NCBI RefSeq assembly: GCF_900113015.1
Contig: NZ_FONV01000008.1
Coordinates: 1-64,000 of the forward strand
DNA length: 64,000 nt
DNA from: Actinoplanes philippinensis
GTDB lineage: Bacteria; Actinomycetota; Actinomycetes; Mycobacteriales; Micromonosporaceae
Direction of reading: 5' to 3'
The number at the start of each line of letters is the position of its first letter. Positions within the stretch are counted from its first letter, which is position 1. The notes beneath the pieces are model-generated. The model searched no databases, had not been told where the DNA came from, and saw only the letters and a list, made by a program, of their open reading frames with translations. Below are positions 34,351 to 42,391 of this stretch, in pieces. Position numbers and translations under genes: made by a program.

Positions 34351-35580
34351 ATGTCGATATCACTGGCTGTCGCTGTGCTGCTGCTCGGCGTGGCCGATTC
34401 GATGGTCGGCTCCTATTTCGTCCTGTTCGTGACCGACTACGCCGGTCTGACCCCACTGGAGACCGGCGTCTTCGTGTCCGTCCACGGCGCGGCCGGCATC
34501 ATGATCGCGTGGCTGGCCGGGCGCGGCTTCGACCGGCGGCCCTCCCGCCTGTACGCGGCCGTGTCCATGCTGTGCGGTGGCGTCGCCCTCTGGCTGATGC
34601 CGCTGATCCGGTCGTACCCCCTCTTCCTCCTGCTCGCCGTCACCCTGCTCGGCGCGCTGGCGGCGGCGTTCCCCCAGCTCTTCGCCCTGGGCCGGCACCT
34701 GCTCGGCGACGGCTCGGCGGCCGGCCGCTCGGTGGCCCTGCTGCGCTCGGTGTGGTCGCTGGCCTGGGCGGCCGGCCCGCTGATCGGCGCCGCGGTCCGT
34801 GCCGTCGCCGGGTTCCCCGCCATCCCGCGCTCCGCCGCCGTGGTCCTGGCCGTGGCCGCCGTCTGGGTGCTGATCGCCGTCCCCCGTCCCGGCCCGCCCC
34901 ACCCATCGGCGGTCGCCGACGACCGGCCCGACACCCGCCGGCCGAGAGGCACCACCGTCCTGCCGACGGTCGGCGTCACCCTCTTCTTCACCGCGATGTT
35001 CGCCGCCTCGGTGGTCATGCCCCTGTTCGTCACCGGCGAGCTGGCCCAGGACGACGCGGCCGTCGGCGTCCTGTTCAGCGTCTGCGCCGCCGTCGAGGTC
35101 ATCGCCGCCCTGCTGCTCGCCGCGGTCCCCGCCCACATCAGCCAGCGCCTGGTCATCCTCACCGGCATGGGCGGCTTCGTGTTCTTCTTCGCCCTCACCG
35201 TCCTGGCCGACGACATGATCCTGCTGGCGGCCGGCCAGGTGGTCCGAGGCATCGCGATAGCCGTCGTCGGCGCGGCGGGCATCCGCTGGTTCCAGGACAC
35301 GATGGCCCCCGCCACCGGCCGGGCCACCACCCTGTTCGCCAACGCCAGCACCGCCGGCATGGTCCTGGCCGGCATCGTCGGCGGCGGCGCGGTCTCCCTG
35401 CTCGGCTACACCGGCACCCTGCTGCTGTGCGGCGCCGTCACCGTGGTCGCCACGATCGCCTTCGCCCTCGGCACCACCACCCATGCCGGCCGTCCGCCAC
35501 TGGCCCCGGCCAGGCGCCCGCTCCCACGCCCGCGCGGCCCGGCCGGAAGCGAAGCCCGTTCCCGGGCCGACCGAGGCTAG
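34351..35580 (+). CDS. MFS sugar-efflux-type transporter (409 aa)
   Basis: Twelve predicted helices. The opening LLLGVADSMVGSYFVLFVTDYAGLTPLE and GRGFDRRPSRLYAAV loop resemble the SetA/SotB-like sugar efflux group. A Pro/Arg-rich ~30-residue cytoplasmic tail (PPLAPARRPLPRPRGPAG) ends the protein. The ATG has no clear SD; TTAATG upstream may be a -10. It opens the 8-kb stretch that splits parA from scpA and is convergent with glpD. Substrate not determined. Confidence 0.83.
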   Translation: MSISLAVAVLLLGVADSMVGSYFVLFVTDYAGLTPLETGVFVSVHGAAGIMIAWLAGRGFDRRPSRLYAAVSMLCGGVALWLMPLIRSYPLFLLLAVTLLGALAAAFPQLFALGRHLLGDGSAAGRSVALLRSVWSLAWAAGPLIGAAVRAVAGFPAIPRSAAVVLAVAAVWVLIAVPRPGPPHPSAVADDRPDTRRPRGTTVLPTVGVTLFFTAMFAASVVMPLFVTGELAQDDAAVGVLFSVCAAVEVIAALLLAAVPAHISQRLVILTGMGGFVFFFALTVLADDMILLAAGQVVRGIAIAVVGAAGIRWFQDTMAPATGRATTLFANASTAGMVLAGIVGGGAVSLLGYTGTLLLCGAVTVVATIAFALGTTTHAGRPPLAPARRPLPRPRGPAGSEARSRADRG

Positions 35581-35669
35581 CCGCTGTCGCGAGCCGATCC
35601 GGCCGGCTGGTCACCAGGGCTGCCGCCGGACCGCGGGGACGGCCCTGGGAGCCGGCCGGCGACAGGAGT

Positions 35670-35699
35670 GCTCCGGCGTGCCCCCTCGCACGCCGGAGC
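35670..35699. terminator. Bidirectional terminator
   Basis: CTCCGGCGTG (35671-35680) and CACGCCGGAG (35689-35698) form a perfect stem, extended by one G-C pair, around an 8-base loop CCCCCTCG. It sits between the convergent MFS and glpD genes, 8 bp from the glpD stop. Confidence 0.85.
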
Positions 35700-35706
35700 C
35701 TCTCGA

Positions 35707-37416
35707 TCAGGCGGCGGTGGCCAGGGTGGTGCGGCGGAGGGCGGCGTCGGCGGTGGCGTCGTCGGGCTGCTGCTGGGCGGCCAGCTCGGCGATCACGTGG
35801 GACTCGTAGGCCTCGGCCTCCCGGAGGGTGTCGGCCTCCGACCAGCCCAGGACCGGGGCGATCAGGGTGGCGGCGGCGCGGGCCGCGGCGACACCGCGGT
35901 CGGGGGTCTCGAAAGCGATCCGGGTACGCCGGGACAGCACGTCGTCGAGGTGCCGGGCGCCCTCGTGGCTGGCCGCGTAGAGGATCTCGGCGCGCAGGTG
36001 GCCGGGGGCGCCGTCCAGGGGCCGGCCGAGGGACGGGTCGGCCTCGATCAGGGACAGCACCTCGTCGACCAGCGTGCCGTACCGGCGCAGCAGGTTTTCG
36101 ATCGTGGTGACGGTGAGGCCGGACTCGCGGGCCAGGGCGGCGCGCCGGTTCCACGCGGCCCGGTAGCCGTCGGCGCCGAGCAGCGGGACCTGGTCGGTGC
36201 AGGAGGCGGGGACGCGGGCGGACAGTTCCCGGACGGCGGCGTCGACGGCGTCCTTGGCCATCACCCGGTACGTCGTGTACTTGCCCCCGGCCACCACGAT
36301 CATGCCGGGCACCGGGTTGCCGACGGCGTGCTCGCGGGACAGTTTCGCGGTGCTGGACGCCTCGGCCGACAGCAGTGGCCGCAGGCCGGCGTAGACACCC
36401 TGCACGTCGTCGCGGGTCAGCGGCACGGCGAGCGCCTTGTTGACCTCGTCGAGCAGGTAGTCGACGTCCTTGCCGGACGCCGCCGGGTCGGATTTGTCCA
36501 GATCCCACTTGGTGTCGGTGGTCCCGATGATCCAGTGCTGGTCCCAGGGGATCACGAACAGGACGCTGGTGGCCGTACGCAGGATCATGCCGGTGCGGCC
36601 GGCGATCCGGTCGCGCGGCACCACCAGGTGGATCCCCTTGCTCGCGGTGACGGTGAACTCGCCGTGCTCGCCGGTGAGCAGCGCCTGGCTGTCACCGGTC
36701 CACACCCCGGTCGCGTTGATCACGGTGCGGGCGCGGATCTCCAGTTCGGCGCCGGTCTCCAGGTCGCGGGCGCGGACGCCGACGACCCGGCGGCCCTCCC
36801 GGAGGAAACCGGTGACCTCGGTGCGGGAGGCGACGTGCGCGCCGTTGGCGACAGCGGTGCGGACCAGGAACATGGTGTGCCGGGCGTCGTCGACCTGCGC
36901 GTCGTAGTAGCGGATCGCGCCGACCAGGGTCTCCGGGCGCAGCGACGGGAACGCCTTGAGGGCCTCGACCCGGCTCAGGTGCCGGTGCACGGGCACACCC
37001 GCGCCGCCGCCGGAGAGGGCGAGGATGTCGTAGAGGGCCACGCCGGCGCCGACGTACAGGCGTTCCCAGGCGCGTTTCTGTAGCGGGTAGAGGAACGGCA
37101 CCGGCCGGACCAGGTGCGGGGCGAGTCGCTGGATCAGCAGGCCGCGCTCCCGCAGCGCCTCCCGGACCAGGCTGAAGTCGAGCATCTCCAGGTAGCGCAG
37201 GCCGCCGTGGATGAGCTTGCTGGACCGGCTGGAGGTGCCGCTGGCGAAGTCGCGGGCTTCGAGGAGGCCGACGGAGAGGCCACGGGTGGCGGCGTCGAGC
37301 GCCGACCCGGCGCCGACCACACCGGCGCCGACGACCAGGACGTCCAGCTCGGGGCCGGACGACATGGCTTCGAGGGCCTTGGCACGGGCCTGGGGCGAGA
37401 TCACTCCGGTTTTCAT
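35707..37416 (-). CDS. glpD: Glycerol-3-phosphate dehydrogenase, aerobic (569 aa)
   Basis: An FAD flavoenzyme oxidising glycerol-3-phosphate to dihydroxyacetone phosphate at the membrane. The dinucleotide-binding start is DVLVVGAGVVGAGSALDAAT. GTSSRSSKLIHGGLRYLE is the GlpD signature, and GVYAGLRPLL and VVAGGKYTTYR follow. The C-terminal ~190 residues form the family's helical cap. ATG at 37416 has AGAGGA upstream. It lies 22 bp downstream of glpK, so the pair forms one operon for glycerol use. No glpF facilitator is nearby. Confidence 0.96.
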   Translation of the reverse strand: MKTGVISPQARAKALEAMSSGPELDVLVVGAGVVGAGSALDAATRGLSVGLLEARDFASGTSSRSSKLIHGGLRYLEMLDFSLVREALRERGLLIQRLAPHLVRPVPFLYPLQKRAWERLYVGAGVALYDILALSGGGAGVPVHRHLSRVEALKAFPSLRPETLVGAIRYYDAQVDDARHTMFLVRTAVANGAHVASRTEVTGFLREGRRVVGVRARDLETGAELEIRARTVINATGVWTGDSQALLTGEHGEFTVTASKGIHLVVPRDRIAGRTGMILRTATSVLFVIPWDQHWIIGTTDTKWDLDKSDPAASGKDVDYLLDEVNKALAVPLTRDDVQGVYAGLRPLLSAEASSTAKLSREHAVGNPVPGMIVVAGGKYTTYRVMAKDAVDAAVRELSARVPASCTDQVPLLGADGYRAAWNRRAALARESGLTVTTIENLLRRYGTLVDEVLSLIEADPSLGRPLDGAPGHLRAEILYAASHEGARHLDDVLSRRTRIAFETPDRGVAAARAAATLIAPVLGWSEADTLREAEAYESHVIAELAAQQQPDDATADAALRRTTLATAA

Positions 37417-37438
37417 TCTGATCCTCTTTTCCAGCGGG

Positions 37439-38911
37439 TCAGCCGACGCTGACCCAGTCGAGGGTGCGGTCGATGGCCGCTCTCCATCGGGTGATGCCTT
37501 CGGTGCGCCGGGCCGCCGGCCAGGACGGCTGCCAGCGCCGGTCCTCGTGCCGGTTGGCGCGCAGGTCGTCCAGGGAGTCCCAGAACCCGACGGCCAGCCC
37601 GGCCGCGTAGGCGGCGCCGAGCGCGGTGGTCTCGGCGACGGCCGGCCGGCTGACCGGGACCCCGAGGATGTCGGCCTGCAACTGCATGCAGAGCGCGTTG
37701 GCGGTGACGCCGCCGTCGACCTGGAGGCAGTCCAGGGCGGTCCCGGAGTCCTGCGCCATCGCCTCGACGACGTCGCGGGTCTGGTAGCAGATGGCTTCGA
37801 GGGCGGCCCGGGTGATGTGGGCGGCGGTGTGGAAGCGGGACAGCCCGACGATGGCGGCGCGGGCGTCCGGCCGCCAGTAGGGCGCGAACAGGCCGGAGAA
37901 GGCCGGCACGAAGCAGACGCCGGCGCTGTCGTCGACCTGCCCGGCCAGGGTCTCGCTGTCGCCGGCCGTCTCCAGGACGCCGAGCTGGTCACGCAGCCAC
38001 TGGATGGCGGCGCCGCAGGCGGCGATCGAGCCTTCGAGGGCGAAGACCGGGGCGTCGGTCCCGAAGCGGTAGCCGACCGTGGTGATCAGCCCGTGGCCGG
38101 AGCGGACCGGGGTGGTGCCGGTGTTCATCAGCAGGAATCCGCCGGTGCCGTAGGTGCACTTGGCCTCGCCCGGCTCGAAACACGTCTGCCCGAACAAGGC
38201 CGCCTGCTGGTCACCGATGGCCGCCGCGATCGGCACCCCCGGGAGTACGGCCTCCGCCGTCCCGTAGACCTCGGCCGACGACCGGATCTCCGGCAGCATG
38301 GCCCGCGGGATCCCGAACAGTTCGAGCAGCGCCGGGTCCCAGTCCAGCGACTCCAGACCCATCAGCATGGTCCGGCTGGCGTTGGTGACGTCGGTGATGT
38401 GCAGGCCGCCGGTGAGGTTCCAGATCAGCCAGCTGTCGATCGTGCCGAAGAGGATCTCGCCCCGCTCGGCCCGGTCGCGCAGACCGTTGTCCAGCAGCCA
38501 CTGGATCTTTGTGGCCGAGAAGTAGGTCGCCGGTGGCAGTCCGGTCCGGCTCTTCACGAACTCGGCGTCGATGGCCGGGATCAGATAATCGGTACGGGTG
38601 TCCTGCCACACGATCGCCGGGGCGACGGGCGTGCCGGTGGCCCGGTCCCAGAGCACGACGGTCTCGCGCTGGTTGGTGATCCCGACCGCGGCCAGGTCGG
38701 CCGGGGAGAGCCCGGTGTCGGCGAGCGCCACCGCGATGGTCTTGAGGGTGTTCTCCCAGATCTCCGCGGGATCGTGCTCGACCCAGCCGGCCCGCGGCTG
38801 GATCTGCCGGTGTTCCAGCTGGTGACGGCCGATCTCCCGACCGGCCCGGTCGAAGATCATGAACCGTGTGCTGGTGGTGCCCTGATCGATCGCCCCGACG
38901 TACCGCGCCAC
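37439..38911 (-). CDS. glpK: Glycerol kinase, operon copy (490 aa)
   Basis: Phosphorylates glycerol with ATP. FGGY-family landmarks: AIDQGTTSTRFMIFD at the start, ITNQRETVVLWDR (R-E substrate contacts), PATYFSATKIQWLLDN (Tyr contact) and GDQQAALFGQTCF (catalytic Asp). YGTGGFLLMNTG and VDGGVTANALCMQLQADI complete the nucleotide site. The GTG start at 38911 has a perfect AGGAGG 5 nt upstream. It is divergent from the iclR gene and followed by glpD. A 167-bp segment is almost identical to the second glpK. Confidence 0.97.
   Translation of the reverse strand: MARYVGAIDQGTTSTRFMIFDRAGREIGRHQLEHRQIQPRAGWVEHDPAEIWENTLKTIAVALADTGLSPADLAAVGITNQRETVVLWDRATGTPVAPAIVWQDTRTDYLIPAIDAEFVKSRTGLPPATYFSATKIQWLLDNGLRDRAERGEILFGTIDSWLIWNLTGGLHITDVTNASRTMLMGLESLDWDPALLELFGIPRAMLPEIRSSAEVYGTAEAVLPGVPIAAAIGDQQAALFGQTCFEPGEAKCTYGTGGFLLMNTGTTPVRSGHGLITTVGYRFGTDAPVFALEGSIAACGAAIQWLRDQLGVLETAGDSETLAGQVDDSAGVCFVPAFSGLFAPYWRPDARAAIVGLSRFHTAAHITRAALEAICYQTRDVVEAMAQDSGTALDCLQVDGGVTANALCMQLQADILGVPVSRPAVAETTALGAAYAAGLAVGFWDSLDDLRANRHEDRRWQPSWPAARRTEGITRWRAAIDRTLDWVSVG
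38067..38233 (-). repeat. Shared tract with the second glpK (inverted copy A)
   Basis: The reverse complement of these 167 bases differs from 40449-40615 at only two positions (G/C and A/G). It encodes the IAAAIGDQQAALFGQT to LITTVGYR part of glycerol kinase. Elsewhere the two genes are clearly diverged. Confidence 0.92.
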
Positions 38912-38938
38912 AAGTGCCTCCTGTCCTCGACGTCCGGG

Positions 38939-38967
38939 ACGTTAAGAGGCGTTCAGGGGTGCGGCAA
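38939..38967 (-). promoter_or_regulatory. glpK-glpD promoter
   Basis: On the minus strand TTGCCG (38967-38962), 17 bases, then TAACGT (38944-38939). The start point would be near 38932, giving a short leader with AGGAGG. The IclR palindrome begins 8 bp upstream of the -35. Confidence 0.6.
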
Positions 38968-38974
38968 CGGACTG

Positions 38975-38993
38975 CGTGCGACAATGTCGCACG
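38975..38993. promoter_or_regulatory. IclR-family operator overlapping the iclR start
   Basis: CGTGCGACA-A-TGTCGCACG is a perfect 19-bp palindrome (9+1+9). It covers the ATG at 38984 and reaches the GTG at 38993. It lies between divergent iclR and glpK, as expected for an autoregulator of glycerol genes. Confidence 0.8.
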
Positions 38994-39754
38994 TGCCTGG
39001 GCTGATCCAGTCGATCGAGCGGTCGTCGGCCGTGTTGCGCCTGCTCGCGGCCGGGCCGGACCGGCTGCGCGTCAAGGAGGTCGCCGACGCGCTCGGCCTG
39101 CCGAAATCCACCGCGCACAGCATCCTGCGGACCCTGGAGCACGTCGGGTTCGTCGAGCAGGACACGCGTACCGCCCGCTACCGGCTCGGCCGCGGCCTGC
39201 TCGATCTCGGCTCGGCCGGCATCGACGCCAACGAGCTGCGCGGGCGGGCGCTGAACTGGGCCGACGCGCTGGCGTCGCGCAGTGGTGAGGAGGTCCGGCT
39301 GGGGGTGCTCGACGACGGCCGGGTCCTCGTGGTGCACCACGTGTTCCGGCCGGACGACTCGGCCCAGTCGCTGGACACCGGGGTCCGGCTCCCGCCGCAC
39401 GCCACCGCGCTGGGCAAGGTTCTGCTCGCCTACTCGGCGGCCGCTGAGGCATCGGTGGTGGCGGGCGGGCTGGAGCCGTACACCCGCAGGACAGTGACCG
39501 ACCGCCGTGCTCTCGCCCGGACGCTGACCGAGACCCGCGCCCGCGGCTGGGGGTTGTCGGTGGAGGAGTGGCGGCCCGGGCTCGCCGGGATCGCCGCGCC
39601 GGTGCGCACGTCCGGCGGTCTCGTGGTCGGCGCGGTGGGGATCGCCGGGCCGGTGGAGCGGTTGACCGACACCCGGCGGCTGGCCCGTCCGGCGCTGGTC
39701 GATCACGTGGTGGCAGCCGCCCGATCGATCTCCCGGGACGTGGCCGGATCATGA
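38993..39754 (+). CDS. IclR-family regulator, GylR-like (253 aa)
   Basis: The winged helix is LRVKEVADALGLPKSTAHSILRTLEHVGFVEQD (~20-52). The effector domain includes LPPHATALGKVLLAY and the C-terminal GVSVEEW-type GWGLSVEEWRPGLAGIAAPV. The PGLIQSIERSS opening aligns with streptomycete GylR, the glycerol operon regulator, and the position between two glpK genes agrees. GTG 38993 is chosen because it matches the GylR start and because GACAAT (38980-38985) may be the -10; ATG 38984 (256 aa) is the alternative. There is no SD, so the message is probably leaderless. The operator covers the start. Confidence 0.9.
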   Translation: MPGLIQSIERSSAVLRLLAAGPDRLRVKEVADALGLPKSTAHSILRTLEHVGFVEQDTRTARYRLGRGLLDLGSAGIDANELRGRALNWADALASRSGEEVRLGVLDDGRVLVVHHVFRPDDSAQSLDTGVRLPPHATALGKVLLAYSAAAEASVVAGGLEPYTRRTVTDRRALARTLTETRARGWGLSVEEWRPGLAGIAAPVRTSGGLVVGAVGIAGPVERLTDTRRLARPALVDHVVAAARSISRDVAGS

Positions 39755-39785
39755 GACCGGTGCGAGGACGGGACGTGGCCGGATC

Positions 39786-41243
39786 ATGAGCTATGTGCTG
39801 GCGGTGGACCAGGGGACGACGTCGACGCGGTGCATCCTGTTCGATCGGCGGGCGACGGTGGTGTCGGCGGTGCGGACCGAGCATCCGCAGTCGTATCCGC
39901 GGCCGGGGTGGGTGGAGCACGACGCGGCCCGGATCTGGCGTGACCTGCAGCGGCTGATCCGGAAGGTGCTGGCCGACGTGGACCCGTCCGAGGTGGCCGC
40001 GATCGGCATCGCGAACCAGCGGGAGACCGTGGTCCTGTGGGATCGTGCGAGCGGTGTGCCGGTGGCGCCGGCGATCGTCTGGCAGGACACGCGGACCGAC
40101 GTCTCCACCATCGACCCGGATTTCGTGCGGAGCCGGACAGGGCTGCCGCCGGCCACCTACTTCTCCGCCACCAAGATCCAGTGGCTGCTCGACAACGGCC
40201 TCCGGGATCGCGCCGAGCGGGGCGACGTCCTCTTCGGCACGATGGACAGCTGGCTGATCTGGAACCTGACCGGCGGCCTGCACATCACCGACGTCACCAA
40301 CGCCAGCCGCACGATGCTGATGAACCTCTCCACCCTGGACTGGGACGACGAGTTGCTGCAGCTCTTCGGCATCCCGAGGGTCATGCTGCCAGAGATAAGA
40401 TCATCTTCCGAGGTGTACGGGACAGCCGGCGCCGTCCTTCCCGGAGTCCCGATCGCGGCGGCCATCGGTGACCAGCAGGCGGCCTTGTTCGGGCAGACGT
40501 GTTTCGAGCCGGGCGAGGCCAAGTGCACCTACGGCACCGGCGGATTCCTCCTGATGAACACCGGCGCCACCCCGGTCCGCTCCGGCCACGGGCTGATCAC
40601 CACGGTCGGCTACCGGATCGGCGACGAGCGGCCGGTCTTCGCGCTGGAGGGCTCGATCGCGATCGCCGGTTCGCTGGTGCAGTGGGTGCGCGACGGGCTC
40701 GGGCTGATCGGCACCGCCTCGGAGATCGAGACCCTGGCCGGTTCGGTCGCCGACAACGGCGGCTGCTACATCGTGCCGGCGTTCTCCGGGCTGTACGCGC
40801 CGTACTGGCACAGCGAGGCCCGCGGCGTGATCGTCGGGCTCACCTCGTACATCACGAAGGGGCACCTGGCGCGGGCCGTGCTGGAGGCGACCGGCTGGCA
40901 GACCCGGGACGTGGTCGACGCCATGAACGCCGACTCCGGGCTGGCCCTGACCGCGCTCAACGTGGACGGCGGGATGACCGCGGACAACCTGCTGATGCAG
41001 ATCGTCGCCGATTTCCTGCAGGTGCCGGTGGTCCGCCCGATGGTCGCCGAGACGGTGTCGCTGGGCGCCGCCTACGCGGCCGGGCTGGCCGTCGGCTACT
41101 GGTCGGACCTGCGTGACCTGCGCGCCAACCGGCACTCCGCGGGCCGGTGGCGGCCCACACTGGACTCCGGCCGCCGGGAGCGGGAGTACGCCCGCTGGCG
41201 CCGCGCGATCGACTGCGCGGTCCTGTTCAGCCGGGAGGACTGA
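39786..41243 (+). CDS. Second glycerol kinase (485 aa)
   Basis: Full-length FGGY kinase with VDQGTTSTRCILFDRR, IANQRETVVLWDR, PATYFSATKIQWLLDN, GDQQAALFGQTCF and VDGGMTADNLLMQIVADF. All glycerol-kinase contacts seen in the operon copy are kept, so the substrate is probably glycerol. It lies 31 bp after iclR on the opposite strand from the first glpK, making an inverted pair around the regulator. N- and C-terminal regions differ from the first copy, while 40449-40615 is nearly identical. It may respond differently to regulation or allosteric control. Confidence 0.95.
   Translation: MSYVLAVDQGTTSTRCILFDRRATVVSAVRTEHPQSYPRPGWVEHDAARIWRDLQRLIRKVLADVDPSEVAAIGIANQRETVVLWDRASGVPVAPAIVWQDTRTDVSTIDPDFVRSRTGLPPATYFSATKIQWLLDNGLRDRAERGDVLFGTMDSWLIWNLTGGLHITDVTNASRTMLMNLSTLDWDDELLQLFGIPRVMLPEIRSSSEVYGTAGAVLPGVPIAAAIGDQQAALFGQTCFEPGEAKCTYGTGGFLLMNTGATPVRSGHGLITTVGYRIGDERPVFALEGSIAIAGSLVQWVRDGLGLIGTASEIETLAGSVADNGGCYIVPAFSGLYAPYWHSEARGVIVGLTSYITKGHLARAVLEATGWQTRDVVDAMNADSGLALTALNVDGGMTADNLLMQIVADFLQVPVVRPMVAETVSLGAAYAAGLAVGYWSDLRDLRANRHSAGRWRPTLDSGRREREYARWRRAIDCAVLFSRED
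40449..40615 (+). repeat. Shared tract with the first glpK (inverted copy B)
   Basis: 167 bases matching the complement of 38067-38233 with two differences, including identity at nearly all synonymous positions. A second stretch (about 40216-40320 against 38350-38455) is also very similar, with about six differences. Confidence 0.92.
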
Positions 41244-41283
41244 CCAGCACCGTCCACATCGGCCGGCCGTCGACGTCTGTCAT

Positions 41284-41311
41284 CGGGAGTCGCAATTGCG
41301 TGCGGCTCCCG
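41284..41311 (+). terminator. Possible terminator after the second glpK
   Basis: CGGGAGTCGCA (41284-41294) pairs with TGCGGCTCCCG (41301-41311), with one T-G wobble and a 6-base loop. It is followed by GGCTTTCCCGTTG. It lies 40 bp after the glpK stop. Confidence 0.55.
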
Positions 41312-41410
41312 GCTTTCCCGTTGTGTGGACGGCTGTGAGCGATCAACCAGAAAACGGAATGGTGAACATCTCACTTCGGTATCACGACCTCCAGATTTCG
41401 CGGCGATGTC

Positions 41411-41416
41411 TATAGT
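41411..41416 (+). promoter_or_regulatory. -10 element for the Lys/Ala-rich gene
   Basis: TATAGT, the best -10 match in this part of the window, lies 62 bp before the GTG at 41478 within an AT-enriched stretch. No good -35 is seen at the standard distance. The leader would be ~55 nt. Confidence 0.5.
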
Positions 41417-41477
41417 CGCGTCCACACACGCGCGCCGGCCGGGTCCGCGTGAGGTACATCTGCGAAAGGAGGCCGAC

Positions 41478-41735
41478 GTGGCGAAGACCAAGGAAAAGGC
41501 CAAGAAGGCGGAGAAGGTCGAGGCTGCGCCGGTTGAGCCGGTGAAGGCCGAGAAGGTCAAGAAGGCCAAGAAGGCCGTCGAGGCGCCGGTCGCCGTCGAG
41601 GCCCCCGCCGAGGCTCCGGCCAAGGTGAAGAAGGCCAAGAAGGCCGTCGTGGCCGAGCCGGTCGTCGAGGCGCCGGTCGCCGTCGAGGCTCCCGCCAAGG
41701 CCGAGAAGAAGGCCAAGAAGGACAAGAAGAAGTGA
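41478..41735 (+). CDS. Lys/Ala/Val-rich small basic protein (85 aa)
   Basis: MAKTKEKAKKAEKVEAAPVE is followed by alternating KVKKAKKAV and EAPVAVEAPA blocks, ending KAEKKAKKDKKK. It is built almost only of Lys, Ala, Val, Glu and Pro, like histone-H1-type tails, and resembles the tail of the phasin-like protein at 6737. GTG 41478 has an exceptionally strong GAAAGGAGG 5 nt upstream, implying high expression. A terminator follows directly. Nucleoid binding is a reasonable guess; nothing in the sequence proves it. Confidence 0.82.
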   Translation: MAKTKEKAKKAEKVEAAPVEPVKAEKVKKAKKAVEAPVAVEAPAEAPAKVKKAKKAVVAEPVVEAPVAVEAPAKAEKKAKKDKKK

Positions 41736-41740
41736 TCTGC

Positions 41741-41772
41741 CGGGCCGCCGGGCCGGACAGCGCGGCGGCCCG
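41741..41772. terminator. Terminator after the Lys/Ala-rich gene
   Basis: CGGGCCGCCG (41741-41750) and CGGCGGCCCG (41763-41772) form a perfect 10-bp stem with a 12-base loop, followed by TTTC. It starts 5 bp after the stop and ends 2 bp before the convergent GNAT gene's stop. Confidence 0.85.
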
Positions 41773-41774
41773 TT

Positions 41775-42299
41775 TCAGGACGCGTTCGTGAACAGCTCGA
41801 AGGTCGCGTTGTAATACCTGTCGGTCCGGCCCAGATGGCGCATTCCCAGCCGGCGGCAGACCGCCTGCGAGGCCGTGTTCTCCGGGTAGGTCACCGCCAG
41901 CACCGTCTCGATTCCGGAACGGGCCGCGTAGGCCATCACCGCGTTGGCCGCCTCCGTGGCGTACCCCTTGCCCCAGGCGTTGGGGTGCAGATGCCAGCCG
42001 ATCTCGGTCTCGTCGCACGGTTGCAGGGTCTCGCCGGAGGCGAGGAGCGGGACCAGCAGCGCCGTCCCCAGCAGGTGGCCGGTCGCCCGGTCCTGGATCG
42101 CCCAGATCGTGTGCACGTCGTCTTGCCGCGACCGCCAGCGGGTGAGCGTCGCGACCGCGTCGTCGCGCCCGGTCAGCACCCGTGGCGCCGAGCCGAGAAA
42201 CCGTGCCACCTCCCATCGCGAGTACATGTCGAGGAGGAAGTCGATGTCCTTCTCCTCCCACTCGCGAAGAAGCAGCCGGGGTGAGATCAGTGACCGCAT
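41775..42299 (-). CDS. GNAT acetyltransferase, RimJ/RimL type (174 aa)
   Basis: Acetyl-CoA-dependent N-acetyltransferase. ISPRLLLREWEEKDIDFLLD is the typical RimJ-like start. EIGWHLHPNAWGKGYATEAANAV holds the acetyl-CoA-binding motif A (GKGYATEA), and NTASQAVCRRLGMRHLGRTD is motif B. Length is standard. It is divergent from scpA with a 92-bp gap. The acceptor may be a protein N-terminus or a small molecule; unknown. Confidence 0.9.
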   Translation of the reverse strand: MRSLISPRLLLREWEEKDIDFLLDMYSRWEVARFLGSAPRVLTGRDDAVATLTRWRSRQDDVHTIWAIQDRATGHLLGTALLVPLLASGETLQPCDETEIGWHLHPNAWGKGYATEAANAVMAYAARSGIETVLAVTYPENTASQAVCRRLGMRHLGRTDRYYNATFELFTNAS

Positions 42300-42391
42300 C
42301 GCCGCAGCGTAACCGGGATCGTGCGGAAATGTAACCGGCCGGTAACCCGTGCGCGGAGCAACCCTGCCTCCGCTTGTGACGTTGGAAGAGC

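Noticed and set aside
38930..38942. ACGTCC-G-GGACGT palindrome upstream of glpK considered as a second IclR operator
   Set aside because: It does not resemble the CGTGCGACA half-site and short GC-rich palindromes are frequent by chance in this DNA.
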